A stretch of 64,000 bases of DNA from Mycolicibacterium aubagnense (lineage in GTDB: Bacteria; Actinomycetota; Actinomycetes; Mycobacteriales; Mycobacteriaceae). The notes under the pieces were generated by a model that saw nothing but the letters and a program-made list of their open reading frames with translations, was not told where the DNA came from and ran no database searches. Location of the stretch: contig NZ_AP022577.1 of the NCBI RefSeq assembly GCF_010730955.1, positions 1,984,001-2,048,000 of the forward strand, read 5' to 3'. The translations under genes were made by a program, and so were the position numbers. Positions 54,566-62,759 of this stretch are shown here, one piece after another. Numbering within the stretch: position 1 is the stretch's first letter; each line of letters starts with the position of its first letter.

Positions 54566-55191
54566 CGGGCGCCTATGACGTGCTGGCGCGCATCCGCGCC
54601 GCCCGCGCCACGCCCGTTGCGGCGGGCGAGCGGTGCGAGATGTGCTCGGAGCAGATCGCTGCCGAACACCAGCACGTCGTGAATATCGAAGGCCGACAAC
54701 TGCTGTGCGTCTGCCGGGGCTGCTATCTGTTGTTCACCGATGTCGATGCCGCGCTCCACTACCGCGCCGTCCCTGATCGGTACCTCACCTTCCCCGATCT
54801 CGCACTCGGCCGCCGCGAATGGGAGCTCCTGCAGATCCCCGTCGGGCTGGCGTTCTTCTTCCGCAACTCGTCCCTCGACCGCACGGTCGCCTTCTATCCG
54901 GGACCGGCCGGCGCGACGGAATCCGAACTGGACCTTGGCATGTGGGCCGACATCCGCGACGCGGACCCGCGCGTCGACCTGCTGGCCGCGGACACCGAGG
55001 CACTGATCATGCGGCTGCCGGATGATCCGCGCCCCCTCGAATGCCACCTGGTGCCGATCGATGCGTGTTACGAGTTCGTCGGCCGCCTGCGGATGCTGTG
55101 GCACGGGTTCGACGGCGGGCAGCAGGTCCACGAGTTCGTCGACGACTACTTCAACGCCATTGCCGAACGCGGCAAGGTGGTGACGGGATGA
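54562..55191 (+). CDS. DUF5947-type hydrogenase-operon protein
   Basis: 209 residues, ATGA overlap with the preceding gene. A zinc-ribbon-like N-terminus (CEMCSEQIAAEHQHVVNIEG, then CVCRGCYLLF) precedes RYLTFPDLALGRREWELLQI, PVGLAFFFRNSSLDRTVAFY and a C-terminal LECHLVPIDACYEFVGRLRM. Homologues are confined to actinobacterial hydrogenase clusters as far as I know. The function is unknown; an assembly role is inferred from context. Confidence 0.75.
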   Translation: MTGAYDVLARIRAARATPVAAGERCEMCSEQIAAEHQHVVNIEGRQLLCVCRGCYLLFTDVDAALHYRAVPDRYLTFPDLALGRREWELLQIPVGLAFFFRNSSLDRTVAFYPGPAGATESELDLGMWADIRDADPRVDLLAADTEALIMRLPDDPRPLECHLVPIDACYEFVGRLRMLWHGFDGGQQVHEFVDDYFNAIAERGKVVTG

Positions 55192-55832
55192 CCGAGGTGA
55201 CCTTCGCCGTCGTCGACGTCTTCCCCGAGCCTTACGCGGTGACTCCGGTGCTGACCGCACGGGTCGGGATCGCGGCGCTCGGCGATGAGCCGGTGCACGC
55301 CATCGCGTTACGCGCCCAGATCCGTATCGAACCGCTGCGCCGGGGTTACACCGACCAAGAGGCGGCAGCGCTGCTGGACCTGTTCGGCACCCGCGACCGC
55401 TGGAGCACCACCCAGCACACCTTCCTGTGGCAGCACAGCAGTGTCATGGTGCAGGGCTTCACCGGCACCACCCAGGTCGACCTCCCGCTGGAATGCACCT
55501 ACGACGTCGAGGTCACCGCGGCCAAGTTCTTCCATGCGTTGCACGACGGCAACATCCCCCTCCAATTCCTCTTCAGTGGCACTGTTTTCACCAAAGGACA
55601 ACACGGCTTCGCCGTCACCCCGGTACCCTGGGACCGCGAGGACCACTACGACATGCCGGTATCGGTGTGGCGCGCCCTCATCGACCTGCACTACCCACAC
55701 ACCGGCTGGATCAGGTTGCACCACGACACCATCGACGCCCTGGTCGACTACAAGGCCCGGCACGCGCTGCTCGGGCTCGACGACACGGTCATGGCACTGC
55801 TGACCGCCCAAGCCGCACAGGATCTCCGATGA
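55188..55832 (+). CDS. DUF6084-type hydrogenase-operon protein
   Basis: 214 residues, four-base overlaps on both sides. The sequence is rich in beta strands: FPEPYAVTPVLTARVGIAAL, IRIEPLRRGYTDQEAAALLD, FTGTTQVDLPLECTYDVEVT, PLQFLFSGTVFTKGQHGFAV. No catalytic motif is seen. Tight coupling to its neighbours suggests a stoichiometric partner in hydrogenase assembly or attachment. I do not recognise a function. Confidence 0.7.
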   Translation: MTEVTFAVVDVFPEPYAVTPVLTARVGIAALGDEPVHAIALRAQIRIEPLRRGYTDQEAAALLDLFGTRDRWSTTQHTFLWQHSSVMVQGFTGTTQVDLPLECTYDVEVTAAKFFHALHDGNIPLQFLFSGTVFTKGQHGFAVTPVPWDREDHYDMPVSVWRALIDLHYPHTGWIRLHHDTIDALVDYKARHALLGLDDTVMALLTAQAAQDLR

Positions 55833-57169
55833 CTGCCGCGTGGGAGCAGGCCAGGGCCGTGGCCGATGCGGTGCTCTACGAGGGCTATCTGCTCTACCCC
55901 TACCGGGCCACCTCCGGAAAGAACCAGTCCCGCTGGCAATTCGGCGTGCTCGGTCCGCCGCACGCTGCCGAGGTCGGGCTCGGCGAGGACGACACCCTCT
56001 CGGCCCAGCTCCTCGTGCACCCTGGGCCCGATACGGCTCTGACCATCGTGGTCCGGTTCCTGCAGCTGCAACACCGGGCGGTCGAACGGGACACCGGCGG
56101 CGAGTTCGCACCAGTCGACGAGCTGACCGTGGCCGGCCGCACCTGGCTCAGCTGGGATGAGGCCGTCGAACGCGAGCTGTCATTCGGACCGTTCACGGAA
56201 TCGGACCTGTCCACGCCGCAGCGGCTGCCGGTCGTCGTTGCCGGTGGCAGCGACGTCGAGCGCATCGACGGTGGCAGATTGGTCCGGACCCGCGCCGAGC
56301 TGCGCGCCGAGGTCACGGTGCGGTCCGAGGCCGACGATGGACTCCTGCGCGTCACCCTCGAGGTACGCAATGTCGTTGAGCCAGCGACAGATAAGGAGGG
56401 TACGATCGCACGATCCCTGATCGGTACCCACCTGATTGCCGAGGTCACCAGCGGTGAATTCGTCTCGATGCTGGAACCGCCGGAATCGGCCGCCGACGCC
56501 GTCGGGCGCTGTCAGCGGCACCGTTGTTTCCCCGTGCTGGCCGGCCGGCCCGGCACCACCACGTTGATGCTGGTGTCTCCGATCATCCTGTACGACCATC
56601 CGGAGATCGCCGAGCAGAGCGAGGGCGCCCTCTTCGATTCGACCGAGATCGACGAGATCCTGACTCTGCGCGTCATGACGATGACCGACCAGGAGAAGAC
56701 ACAGGCCCGGGCCACCGACCCGCGCGCAGCAGAGATCATCGATCGCTGCGACGCGATGTCGCCGGATGCCCTGCTGAATCTGCATGGGGTACTACGCAAT
56801 CCACACGCCGGTGCCGAAACCCGATCGTTGATACCCGAGATTCCCGAGGGCGTCGACTGGTGGGATCCGCTGGCGGACAACGCCGTCGCGCCGACCCTTG
56901 ACGCGGTGTTGGTAAACGGGGTGCGAGTCAGTCGCGACAGCCGGGTCCGGCTACACCCGTCCCGGCGCGCCGACGCACAGGATCTGTTCTACGCCGACAA
57001 GGTCGCGCGCGTCACCTGCGTCCACGAGACGGTCGACGGCGACCAGCAGATCGGCGTCGTCCTGGAGGACGACCCGGCCGCCGAGATGCACGACTGGTAC
57101 GGCCGATATCTGTACTTCGCACCCGACGAAGTCGAACCACTGAATGAAGGGATATCACCATGGAAGTAG
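55829..57169 (+). CDS. Uncharacterised hydrogenase-operon protein, 446 residues
   Basis: Overlaps the preceding gene by four bases and the next small gene by ten. The opening YEGYLLYPYRATSGKNQSRW, the middle VSPIILYDHPEIAEQSEGAL and the C-terminal VARVTCVHETVDGDQQIGVV and MHDWYGRYLYFAPDEVEPLN are distinctive. The protein is soluble by composition, with few cysteines and no known cofactor motif. It looks like a large dedicated accessory factor. Function unknown. Confidence 0.7.
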   Translation: MTAAWEQARAVADAVLYEGYLLYPYRATSGKNQSRWQFGVLGPPHAAEVGLGEDDTLSAQLLVHPGPDTALTIVVRFLQLQHRAVERDTGGEFAPVDELTVAGRTWLSWDEAVERELSFGPFTESDLSTPQRLPVVVAGGSDVERIDGGRLVRTRAELRAEVTVRSEADDGLLRVTLEVRNVVEPATDKEGTIARSLIGTHLIAEVTSGEFVSMLEPPESAADAVGRCQRHRCFPVLAGRPGTTTLMLVSPIILYDHPEIAEQSEGALFDSTEIDEILTLRVMTMTDQEKTQARATDPRAAEIIDRCDAMSPDALLNLHGVLRNPHAGAETRSLIPEIPEGVDWWDPLADNAVAPTLDAVLVNGVRVSRDSRVRLHPSRRADAQDLFYADKVARVTCVHETVDGDQQIGVVLEDDPAAEMHDWYGRYLYFAPDEVEPLNEGISPWK

Positions 57170-57279
57170 TGGGTTGGATTGCCGTGATCGTGGTCGCGGC
57201 GGCGGTGGTGGGCGCCGGGGTTGTCGGTGTCCGCTCCATCCCGGATGCGCGTCGCTACCTGCGCATGCGGCGGATGTGA
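57160..57279 (+). CDS. 39-residue membrane peptide, DUF6893-like
   Basis: MEVVGWIAVIVVAAAVVGAG followed by VVGVRSIPDARRYLRMRRM: one hydrophobic segment (residues 4-24), then a basic tail. AAGGGATATCACC precedes the ATG. Its start overlaps the upstream gene and its stop the protease GTG. It could anchor the soluble hydrogenase or an assembly factor at the membrane, since the small subunit lacks a Tat signal. That role is inference. Confidence 0.75.
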   Translation: MEVVGWIAVIVVAAAVVGAGVVGVRSIPDARRYLRMRRM

Positions 57280-57773
57280 CGGGAGGCGTTGCTACGCAAC
57301 GGATTCTGGTAGCCGGAATCGGCAACATCTTCCTCGGTGACGACGGCTTCGGCCCCGAGGTGCTCCGGCACGTCGGGGCCACAGAAGCGGGTGTTCAGCT
57401 GACGGATTACGGCATCAGGGGCATGCACCTCGCCTACGACCTGCTCGGCGAGTGGGATGCGCTGGTGCTGGTCGACGCGATCCCGTGCCGGGACACGCCG
57501 GGGGCGGTGCACGTCTTCGAGGCCGATCACCAATCGCTCACGGCGGCAGTGGGTCTGGACGCACACGCCATGGATCCAGCAACAGTGTTCGCCAGTCTCA
57601 ACGCACTCGGTGGAGCCCCTCCCCATACCGTGGTGGTGGGGTGCGAAGTGGCCGACGTCGAGGATCGGATGGGCCTTTCCGATGTCGTGGCGGCCGCCGT
57701 CCCGGTCGCGGCCCGCGCCGTCGAAAGCGTTGTCGCAGAACTACTCAGCCGCGCTCCGGTTCGGGAGGGCTGA
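57276..57773 (+). CDS. Hydrogenase maturation endopeptidase
   Basis: 165 residues from a GTG overlapping the upstream stop. The family opening ILVAGIGNIFLGDDGFGPEV carries the metal-sensing Asp/Glu. DYGIRGMHLAYDLLGEWDAL and VLVDAIPC follow. It should remove the C-terminal peptide of HhyL after nickel insertion. The start could lie slightly later, since GGGAGG occurs at 57280-57286. Confidence 0.88.
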   Translation: MTGGVATQRILVAGIGNIFLGDDGFGPEVLRHVGATEAGVQLTDYGIRGMHLAYDLLGEWDALVLVDAIPCRDTPGAVHVFEADHQSLTAAVGLDAHAMDPATVFASLNALGGAPPHTVVVGCEVADVEDRMGLSDVVAAAVPVAARAVESVVAELLSRAPVREG

Positions 57774-57776
57774 GCC

Positions 57777-58025
57777 ATGTGCCTGGGCATACCGGGGCAG
57801 GTCATCCAAATGTTGGACGGTTACGGCGACCAGCTCGCACTCGTCGACGTCGCCGGCGAACCACGCAAGGTGAATGTCGGGATGTTGCCGGAGGAGACCT
57901 TCGACGCGGGCGACTGGGTGATCATTCACATGGGGTTCGCGCTCGAAAAGACCGACGCGGCAGGGGCCGCGGCGGCGCTCGAAGGTCTGAGGCTGATGGG
58001 CAACGGCGACGGAGCAGGGTCGTGA
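57777..58025 (+). CDS. hypC: HypC/HupF chaperone, first copy
   Basis: 82 residues, MCLGIPGQVIQML: Cys2 after Met is the HypC catalytic/binding residue. It carries the Fe(CN)2CO unit with HypD and keeps the large-subunit precursor open. The stop overlaps the hypF GTG. Confidence 0.92.
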   Translation: MCLGIPGQVIQMLDGYGDQLALVDVAGEPRKVNVGMLPEETFDAGDWVIIHMGFALEKTDAAGAAAALEGLRLMGNGDGAGS

Positions 58026-60310
58026 CGCGCCGACGGCTGCGGATCTGCGCGCACGGCGTCGTCCAGGGCGTCGGCTTCCGGCCGTTCGTGTACACCACTG
58101 CCGCGGCCCTGGGGCTGAGCGGCTCGGTGCGCAATGACAGCTCCGGGGCCATCATCGAGATCGAAGGTGACACCAGCGCCATCAGGGAGTTCCTCGACCG
58201 GCTGCAGCACCACCCACCTCCACTTGCCGTCATCGAATCTGTTCAGACACAGGATATTCCGGTATGCGGGGGTACCGGATTCGCCATCACCGACACGTCG
58301 CACTCGGCCGGCGGTCGTACCCTGGCCTCCCCCGATGTCGCGATGTGCGACGAGTGCGCGGCCGAGCAACGCGATCCGGCGAACCGGCGGTACCGGCACC
58401 CCTTCGTGAATTGCACGAACTGCGGGCCCCGCTTCACCATCATCGCGTCGCTGCCCTATGACCGGGCCGCCACCACCATGGCGAATTTCCCGATGTGCCC
58501 CGACTGCGCGCGCGAATACGCCGACCCGGCCGATCGTCGCTTCCACGCTCAGCCCGTGTGTTGCCCGGAGTGCGGGCCGACGCTGACCTTCCGGGATCAC
58601 AGCGGCGAGACCGTGGTCGGCGAAGCAGGCCTCAGCCTGGCACGGAAACTGTTGCGCGACGGTGGGATCCTCGCGGTCAAGGGCATCGGCGGCTACCACC
58701 TGGCCTGCGACGCCGGCAACGCGGCGGCCGTGCAGACGCTGCGTCGGCGCAAGCATCGCGGTGACAAACCTTTCGCGGTCATGGTTGCCGACCTGGCGTC
58801 GGCGCGGGGCATTGCCGAGGTGGACGAATCTGCGGCGCAGTTGCTTTCGGGTATCCAGCGCCCGATCGTGCTGCTGGCCAGAAGATCGGATACCGCGATA
58901 TCCGATCTCATCGCGCCGCACAACCCGGACATCGGCGTCATGCTGGCCTACACCCCACTGCATGCCCTGCTGTTCGGGCTGCCGGGCGACGAACCAGGCC
59001 CGTCGGTCCTGGTGATGACGTCGGGAAACCTTGGCGGTGAACCGATCTGCTTCACCGACGACGATGCCACGGACCGCCTCGCCCGGCTCACCGACGGTTG
59101 GCTGCTGCACAATCGGTCGATCCTGGTGCCGTGCGACGACTCGGTCGTGCGGATGATCGGCCAGGACGAGATGCCCATCCGGCGATCCCGTGGCTACGCA
59201 CCGCTTCCCGTCGCCCTACCGGTACCCGTCGCACCCACGTTGGCGGTCGGCGCCGACCTGAAGAACACCCTGGCCGTTGCCGAGGGCAAGTATGCATGGC
59301 TGAGTCAGCACATCGGCGATATGGATGACCTGGCCACCCTGTCCGCATTCGACGCGGCGGAACGGCACCTGCAGGAGCTGACCGGTGTGGCACCCGAGAA
59401 CCTTGTCGCCGACGCGCACCCCGGTTACCGCTCCACCGCCTGGGCGCGCCGTAATGCTGACGGGCGACCGGTCCGTACGGTGCAGCACCACCACGCTCAC
59501 ATCGCCGCCGTCATGGCCGAAAACGGCCTGGACGGCAACAGTCAGGTCATTGGATTCGCCTTCGATGGAACAGGTTACGGTCCCGACGGCGCAATCTGGG
59601 GTGGCGAGGTGCTCGTCGCCGACTACAAGGGCTACCAGCGGGCGGCTCAGCTGCGATATGTCCCGCTGGCCGGAGGCGATGTCAGCGTGGAGCGCCCGTA
59701 CCGCATGGCACTCGCGCACCTGTGGGCCGCCGGGCTGCCGTGGAGTGCCGACCTGCCGCCAGTGCGGCACTGCCCGGACGATGAACGCGGGGTCCTGGCG
59801 CACCAATTGCAGACCGGGCTCGGGTGCGTTCCGACCTCCAGCATGGGCCGGCTGTTCGACGCGGTATCCGCCCTGGCCGGGGTCCGGCAGACCGCCGGCT
59901 ACGAAGCACAAGCGGCCATCGAATTGGAGGGCATCTCTCGCGGCATAGATTGCGGCGCAGTCACATACGCCTTCGACATCGTCGCCGATGACCCGGCGCT
60001 GGTCGACCCCGCGCCGGTGCTCCGCGCCGTCATCGACGATCAGCGCGCCGCCGTTCCGCCCGGCGTGATCGGGGCGCGGTTCCACCAGGCCGTGGCGGAC
60101 CTCGTCGTACGGCTCGCCGAACTGGAATCGGAGGCGGCAGGCATCCGCGTCGTCGCGTTGTCCGGCGGCGTGTTCCAGAACGCCCTGCTGCTGCGGCTCA
60201 CGCTGAGCGGCCTGCGCGCCAAGGGTTTTGAGGTGATCACCCACCGTCAGGTCCCACCCAACGACGGCGGTATCGCGCTCGGCCAACTACTGGTGGGCAA
60301 TTCGAACTGA
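58022..60310 (+). CDS. hypF: Carbamoyltransferase HypF
   Basis: 762 residues with four domains in order: acylphosphatase (HGVVQGVGFRPFVYTTAAAL), paired zinc fingers (CDECAAEQRDPANRRYRHPF, NCTNCGPRFT, CPDCAREYADPADRRFHAQP, CPECGPT), YrdC-like ATP binding (AVKGIGGYHLACDAGN) and a Kae1-like domain (QHHHAHIAAVMAENGL). It makes the thiocarbamate on HypE, the source of the cyanide ligands. It overlaps hypC by four bases. Confidence 0.95.
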   Translation: MTRRRLRICAHGVVQGVGFRPFVYTTAAALGLSGSVRNDSSGAIIEIEGDTSAIREFLDRLQHHPPPLAVIESVQTQDIPVCGGTGFAITDTSHSAGGRTLASPDVAMCDECAAEQRDPANRRYRHPFVNCTNCGPRFTIIASLPYDRAATTMANFPMCPDCAREYADPADRRFHAQPVCCPECGPTLTFRDHSGETVVGEAGLSLARKLLRDGGILAVKGIGGYHLACDAGNAAAVQTLRRRKHRGDKPFAVMVADLASARGIAEVDESAAQLLSGIQRPIVLLARRSDTAISDLIAPHNPDIGVMLAYTPLHALLFGLPGDEPGPSVLVMTSGNLGGEPICFTDDDATDRLARLTDGWLLHNRSILVPCDDSVVRMIGQDEMPIRRSRGYAPLPVALPVPVAPTLAVGADLKNTLAVAEGKYAWLSQHIGDMDDLATLSAFDAAERHLQELTGVAPENLVADAHPGYRSTAWARRNADGRPVRTVQHHHAHIAAVMAENGLDGNSQVIGFAFDGTGYGPDGAIWGGEVLVADYKGYQRAAQLRYVPLAGGDVSVERPYRMALAHLWAAGLPWSADLPPVRHCPDDERGVLAHQLQTGLGCVPTSSMGRLFDAVSALAGVRQTAGYEAQAAIELEGISRGIDCGAVTYAFDIVADDPALVDPAPVLRAVIDDQRAAVPPGVIGARFHQAVADLVVRLAELESEAAGIRVVALSGGVFQNALLLRLTLSGLRAKGFEVITHRQVPPNDGGIALGQLLVGNSN

Positions 60311-60326
60311 GAAGAGGAGTACTTCC

Positions 60327-60614
60327 ATGTGTCTGGCAGTTCCGGGGAAAATCCTGAGCCTGTCCGAGCGCGACGGCACGCTGATGTCACTCGTCGACTT
60401 CGGGGGTGTCCAGAAGGACGTATGCCTGCAGTACATCCCGGACGCGACAGTCGGCGAATACGTTGTCGTCCACGTGGGATTCGCCATCCAACGGCTCGAT
60501 GAGGAATCGGCCATCAAGACGTTGAAAGAGTTCGAGCACCTCGGCGTGCTCAACGATGAGTTCGGGGACGGGTTCGAGATCGCGGCACGACAGGCAACCG
60601 AGGTGACACCATGA
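60327..60614 (+). CDS. hypC: HypC/HupF chaperone, second copy
   Basis: 95 residues, [20 protein letters not shown], with Cys2. It is more like classical HypC, with a longer C-terminus than the copy at 57777. Strong site GAGGAG upstream, ATGA overlap with hypD. The two copies may serve different steps (HypD complex versus large-subunit chaperone). Confidence 0.92.
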   Translation: MCLAVPGKILSLSERDGTLMSLVDFGGVQKDVCLQYIPDATVGEYVVVHVGFAIQRLDEESAIKTLKEFEHLGVLNDEFGDGFEIAARQATEVTP

Positions 60615-61711
60615 AGTATCTGGACGAGTTCAGTAATCCCGAACTGGCCGGCAAGCTCATCGACCAGATCCGGGCGGCCACCAGCAGACGCTGGGCGATC
60701 ATGGAAGTGTGTGGCGGGCAGACACATTCGATCATCCGGCACGGTATCGACCAACTTCTGCCCGACGAGATCGAAATGATCCACGGCCCTGGTTGCCCGG
60801 TCTGCGTGACGCCGCTGGAGATGATCGACAAGGCACTCGAGATCGCCGGCCGCCCTGAAGTGATCTTCTGCTCGTTCGGCGACATGCTGCGGGTGCCGGG
60901 CAGCGCGAAAGACCTGTTCCGGATCAAGAGCGAGGGCGGCGACGTCCGGGTCGTGTACTCGCCGCTTGATGCGTTGACGATCGCACGGGAGAACCCCGAC
61001 CGGCAGGTGGTGTTCTTCGGCATCGGGTTCGAGACCACCGCGCCCGCCAATGCGATGACGGTGTACCAAGCCAAACGTCTTGGTATCAAGAACTTTTCAT
61101 TGCTGGTGTCACACGTTCTCGTGCCGCCGGCCATCGCGGCGATCATGGAGTCGCCGACGTGCCGCGTACAGGCGTTCCTCGCCGCCGGGCACGTGTGCTG
61201 CGTGATGGGAACCGATGAATATCCGGCGCTGACCGAGAAATACCGAATCCCCATCGTGGTCACCGGCTTCGAACCGCTGGATATCCTCGAAGGTATCCGG
61301 CGCACGGTGATTCAGCTGGAGGCCGGCCGCCACGAGCTGGAGAACGCCTACCCGCGAGCTGTTCAGGCGCAAGGCAATACGGCGGCCAAGGCGATGTTGG
61401 AAGACGTCTTCGAGGTCACCGATCGCACGTGGCGTGGCATCGGCATGATCCCGCGAAGCGGCTGGCGCCTGTCCCCCGCCTACCGCGAGTTCGACGCAGA
61501 GTACCGGTTCTCCGTCACCGGAATTCGCACCGCCGAATCGGTCATGTGCCGTTCGGGCGAGGTACTGCAAGGCCTCATCAAGCCCCACGAGTGCGCCGCT
61601 TTCGGCAAGGAATGCACACCGCGTAACCCGTTGGGCGCGACCATGGTCTCCTCGGAGGGCGCGTGCGCCGCCTACTACCTCTACCGGCGACTCGAGGTGA
61701 CACATGCCTGA
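60611..61711 (+). CDS. hypD: Hydrogenase Fe-ligand assembly protein HypD
   Basis: 366 residues. Family motifs: [65 protein letters not shown], and the C-terminal FeS cysteines in [20 protein letters not shown] and [11 protein letters not shown]. With HypC it assembles Fe(CN)2CO. It overlaps hypC and hypE. Confidence 0.95.
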   Translation: MKYLDEFSNPELAGKLIDQIRAATSRRWAIMEVCGGQTHSIIRHGIDQLLPDEIEMIHGPGCPVCVTPLEMIDKALEIAGRPEVIFCSFGDMLRVPGSAKDLFRIKSEGGDVRVVYSPLDALTIARENPDRQVVFFGIGFETTAPANAMTVYQAKRLGIKNFSLLVSHVLVPPAIAAIMESPTCRVQAFLAAGHVCCVMGTDEYPALTEKYRIPIVVTGFEPLDILEGIRRTVIQLEAGRHELENAYPRAVQAQGNTAAKAMLEDVFEVTDRTWRGIGMIPRSGWRLSPAYREFDAEYRFSVTGIRTAESVMCRSGEVLQGLIKPHECAAFGKECTPRNPLGATMVSSEGACAAYYLYRRLEVTHA

Positions 61712-62759
61712 GATCGACATCGAGTCGTGGGTGTGCCCGACCCCCTTGCGCGACGCACCCAACATCGTGATGGGGCACGGTGGCGGCGGGGCGATGTCGG
61801 CCGAGCTGATCGAGCATCTGTTCCTGCCGGCATTCGGCCCGGCGGCCGAAGCCGGTATGGGCGACTCGGCCGTCATCGAGGTCGGTGGTGTGCGGCTGGC
61901 GTTCTCCACCGACTCGTTCGTGGTCAAGCCGTTGACGTTCCCCGGCGGCAGCATCGGCGACCTCGCGGTCAACGGGACCATCAACGACCTCGCCATGGCG
62001 GGTGCACAACCCCTGGCGCTGTCGACGGCATTCATCCTCGAGGAGGGCACCGCGCTGCAGGAGATCGCACACGTGGCGCAGGCCGTCGGCACGGCCGCGC
62101 TCGCAGCCGGGGTCAAGTTGGTGACCGGCGACACCAAGGTGGTCGATTCCGGTCACGGCGATGGCGTGTTCATCAACACCGCGGGCATCGGCGTCGTCGA
62201 TCCGCGGGTGGATATCCGTCCGCAGCGGGCCGCACCCGGTGACGTGGTGATCGTCAGCGGCGACATCGGCGTGCACGGCGTCGCGGTGATGAGCTGTCGC
62301 GAAGGGCTGACGTTCGCGACCACGGTGGCCAGCGATACCGCGCCCCTGCACGGTCTCGTGGCTGCCATGATCGAGACCGGCGTCGACCTTCACGTGTTGC
62401 GCGATCCGACGCGCGGCGGCGTCGCCGCCACACTCAACGAGATCGCGAAGACGGCCCACGTCGGGATGGCCCTGGACGAACGCACCTTCCCGATCCCTGC
62501 CGAGGTCCGGGACGCGTGCGGGCTCCTCGGGCTGGACCCGCTCCAGGTGGCCAACGAGGGCAAGCTGTTGGCCGTCGTGCCCGCCGACGGCGCCGAGCTC
62601 GTGCTGGCCGCGATGCGCAGTCACCCGCTCGGCACACGCGCCGCTGTGATCGGCCGGTGTGTCGCCGAACATCCCGGCATGGTCGTCGCGCGAACAGCCC
62701 TCGGCGGCACCCGGGTGGTCGACCTGCCCATCGGCGAGCAACTGCCCCGAATCTGCTAG
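61704..62759 (+). CDS. hypE: Carbamoyl dehydratase HypE
   Basis: 351 residues. AIRS-type ATP-binding motifs are [35 protein letters not shown] and [14 protein letters not shown]. The protein ends EQLPRIC, and the last cysteine (351) is the residue that receives the carbamoyl group from HypF and dehydrates it to thiocyanate. It is the last gene of the hydrogenase operon. Confidence 0.95.
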   Translation: MPEIDIESWVCPTPLRDAPNIVMGHGGGGAMSAELIEHLFLPAFGPAAEAGMGDSAVIEVGGVRLAFSTDSFVVKPLTFPGGSIGDLAVNGTINDLAMAGAQPLALSTAFILEEGTALQEIAHVAQAVGTAALAAGVKLVTGDTKVVDSGHGDGVFINTAGIGVVDPRVDIRPQRAAPGDVVIVSGDIGVHGVAVMSCREGLTFATTVASDTAPLHGLVAAMIETGVDLHVLRDPTRGGVAATLNEIAKTAHVGMALDERTFPIPAEVRDACGLLGLDPLQVANEGKLLAVVPADGAELVLAAMRSHPLGTRAAVIGRCVAEHPGMVVARTALGGTRVVDLPIGEQLPRIC

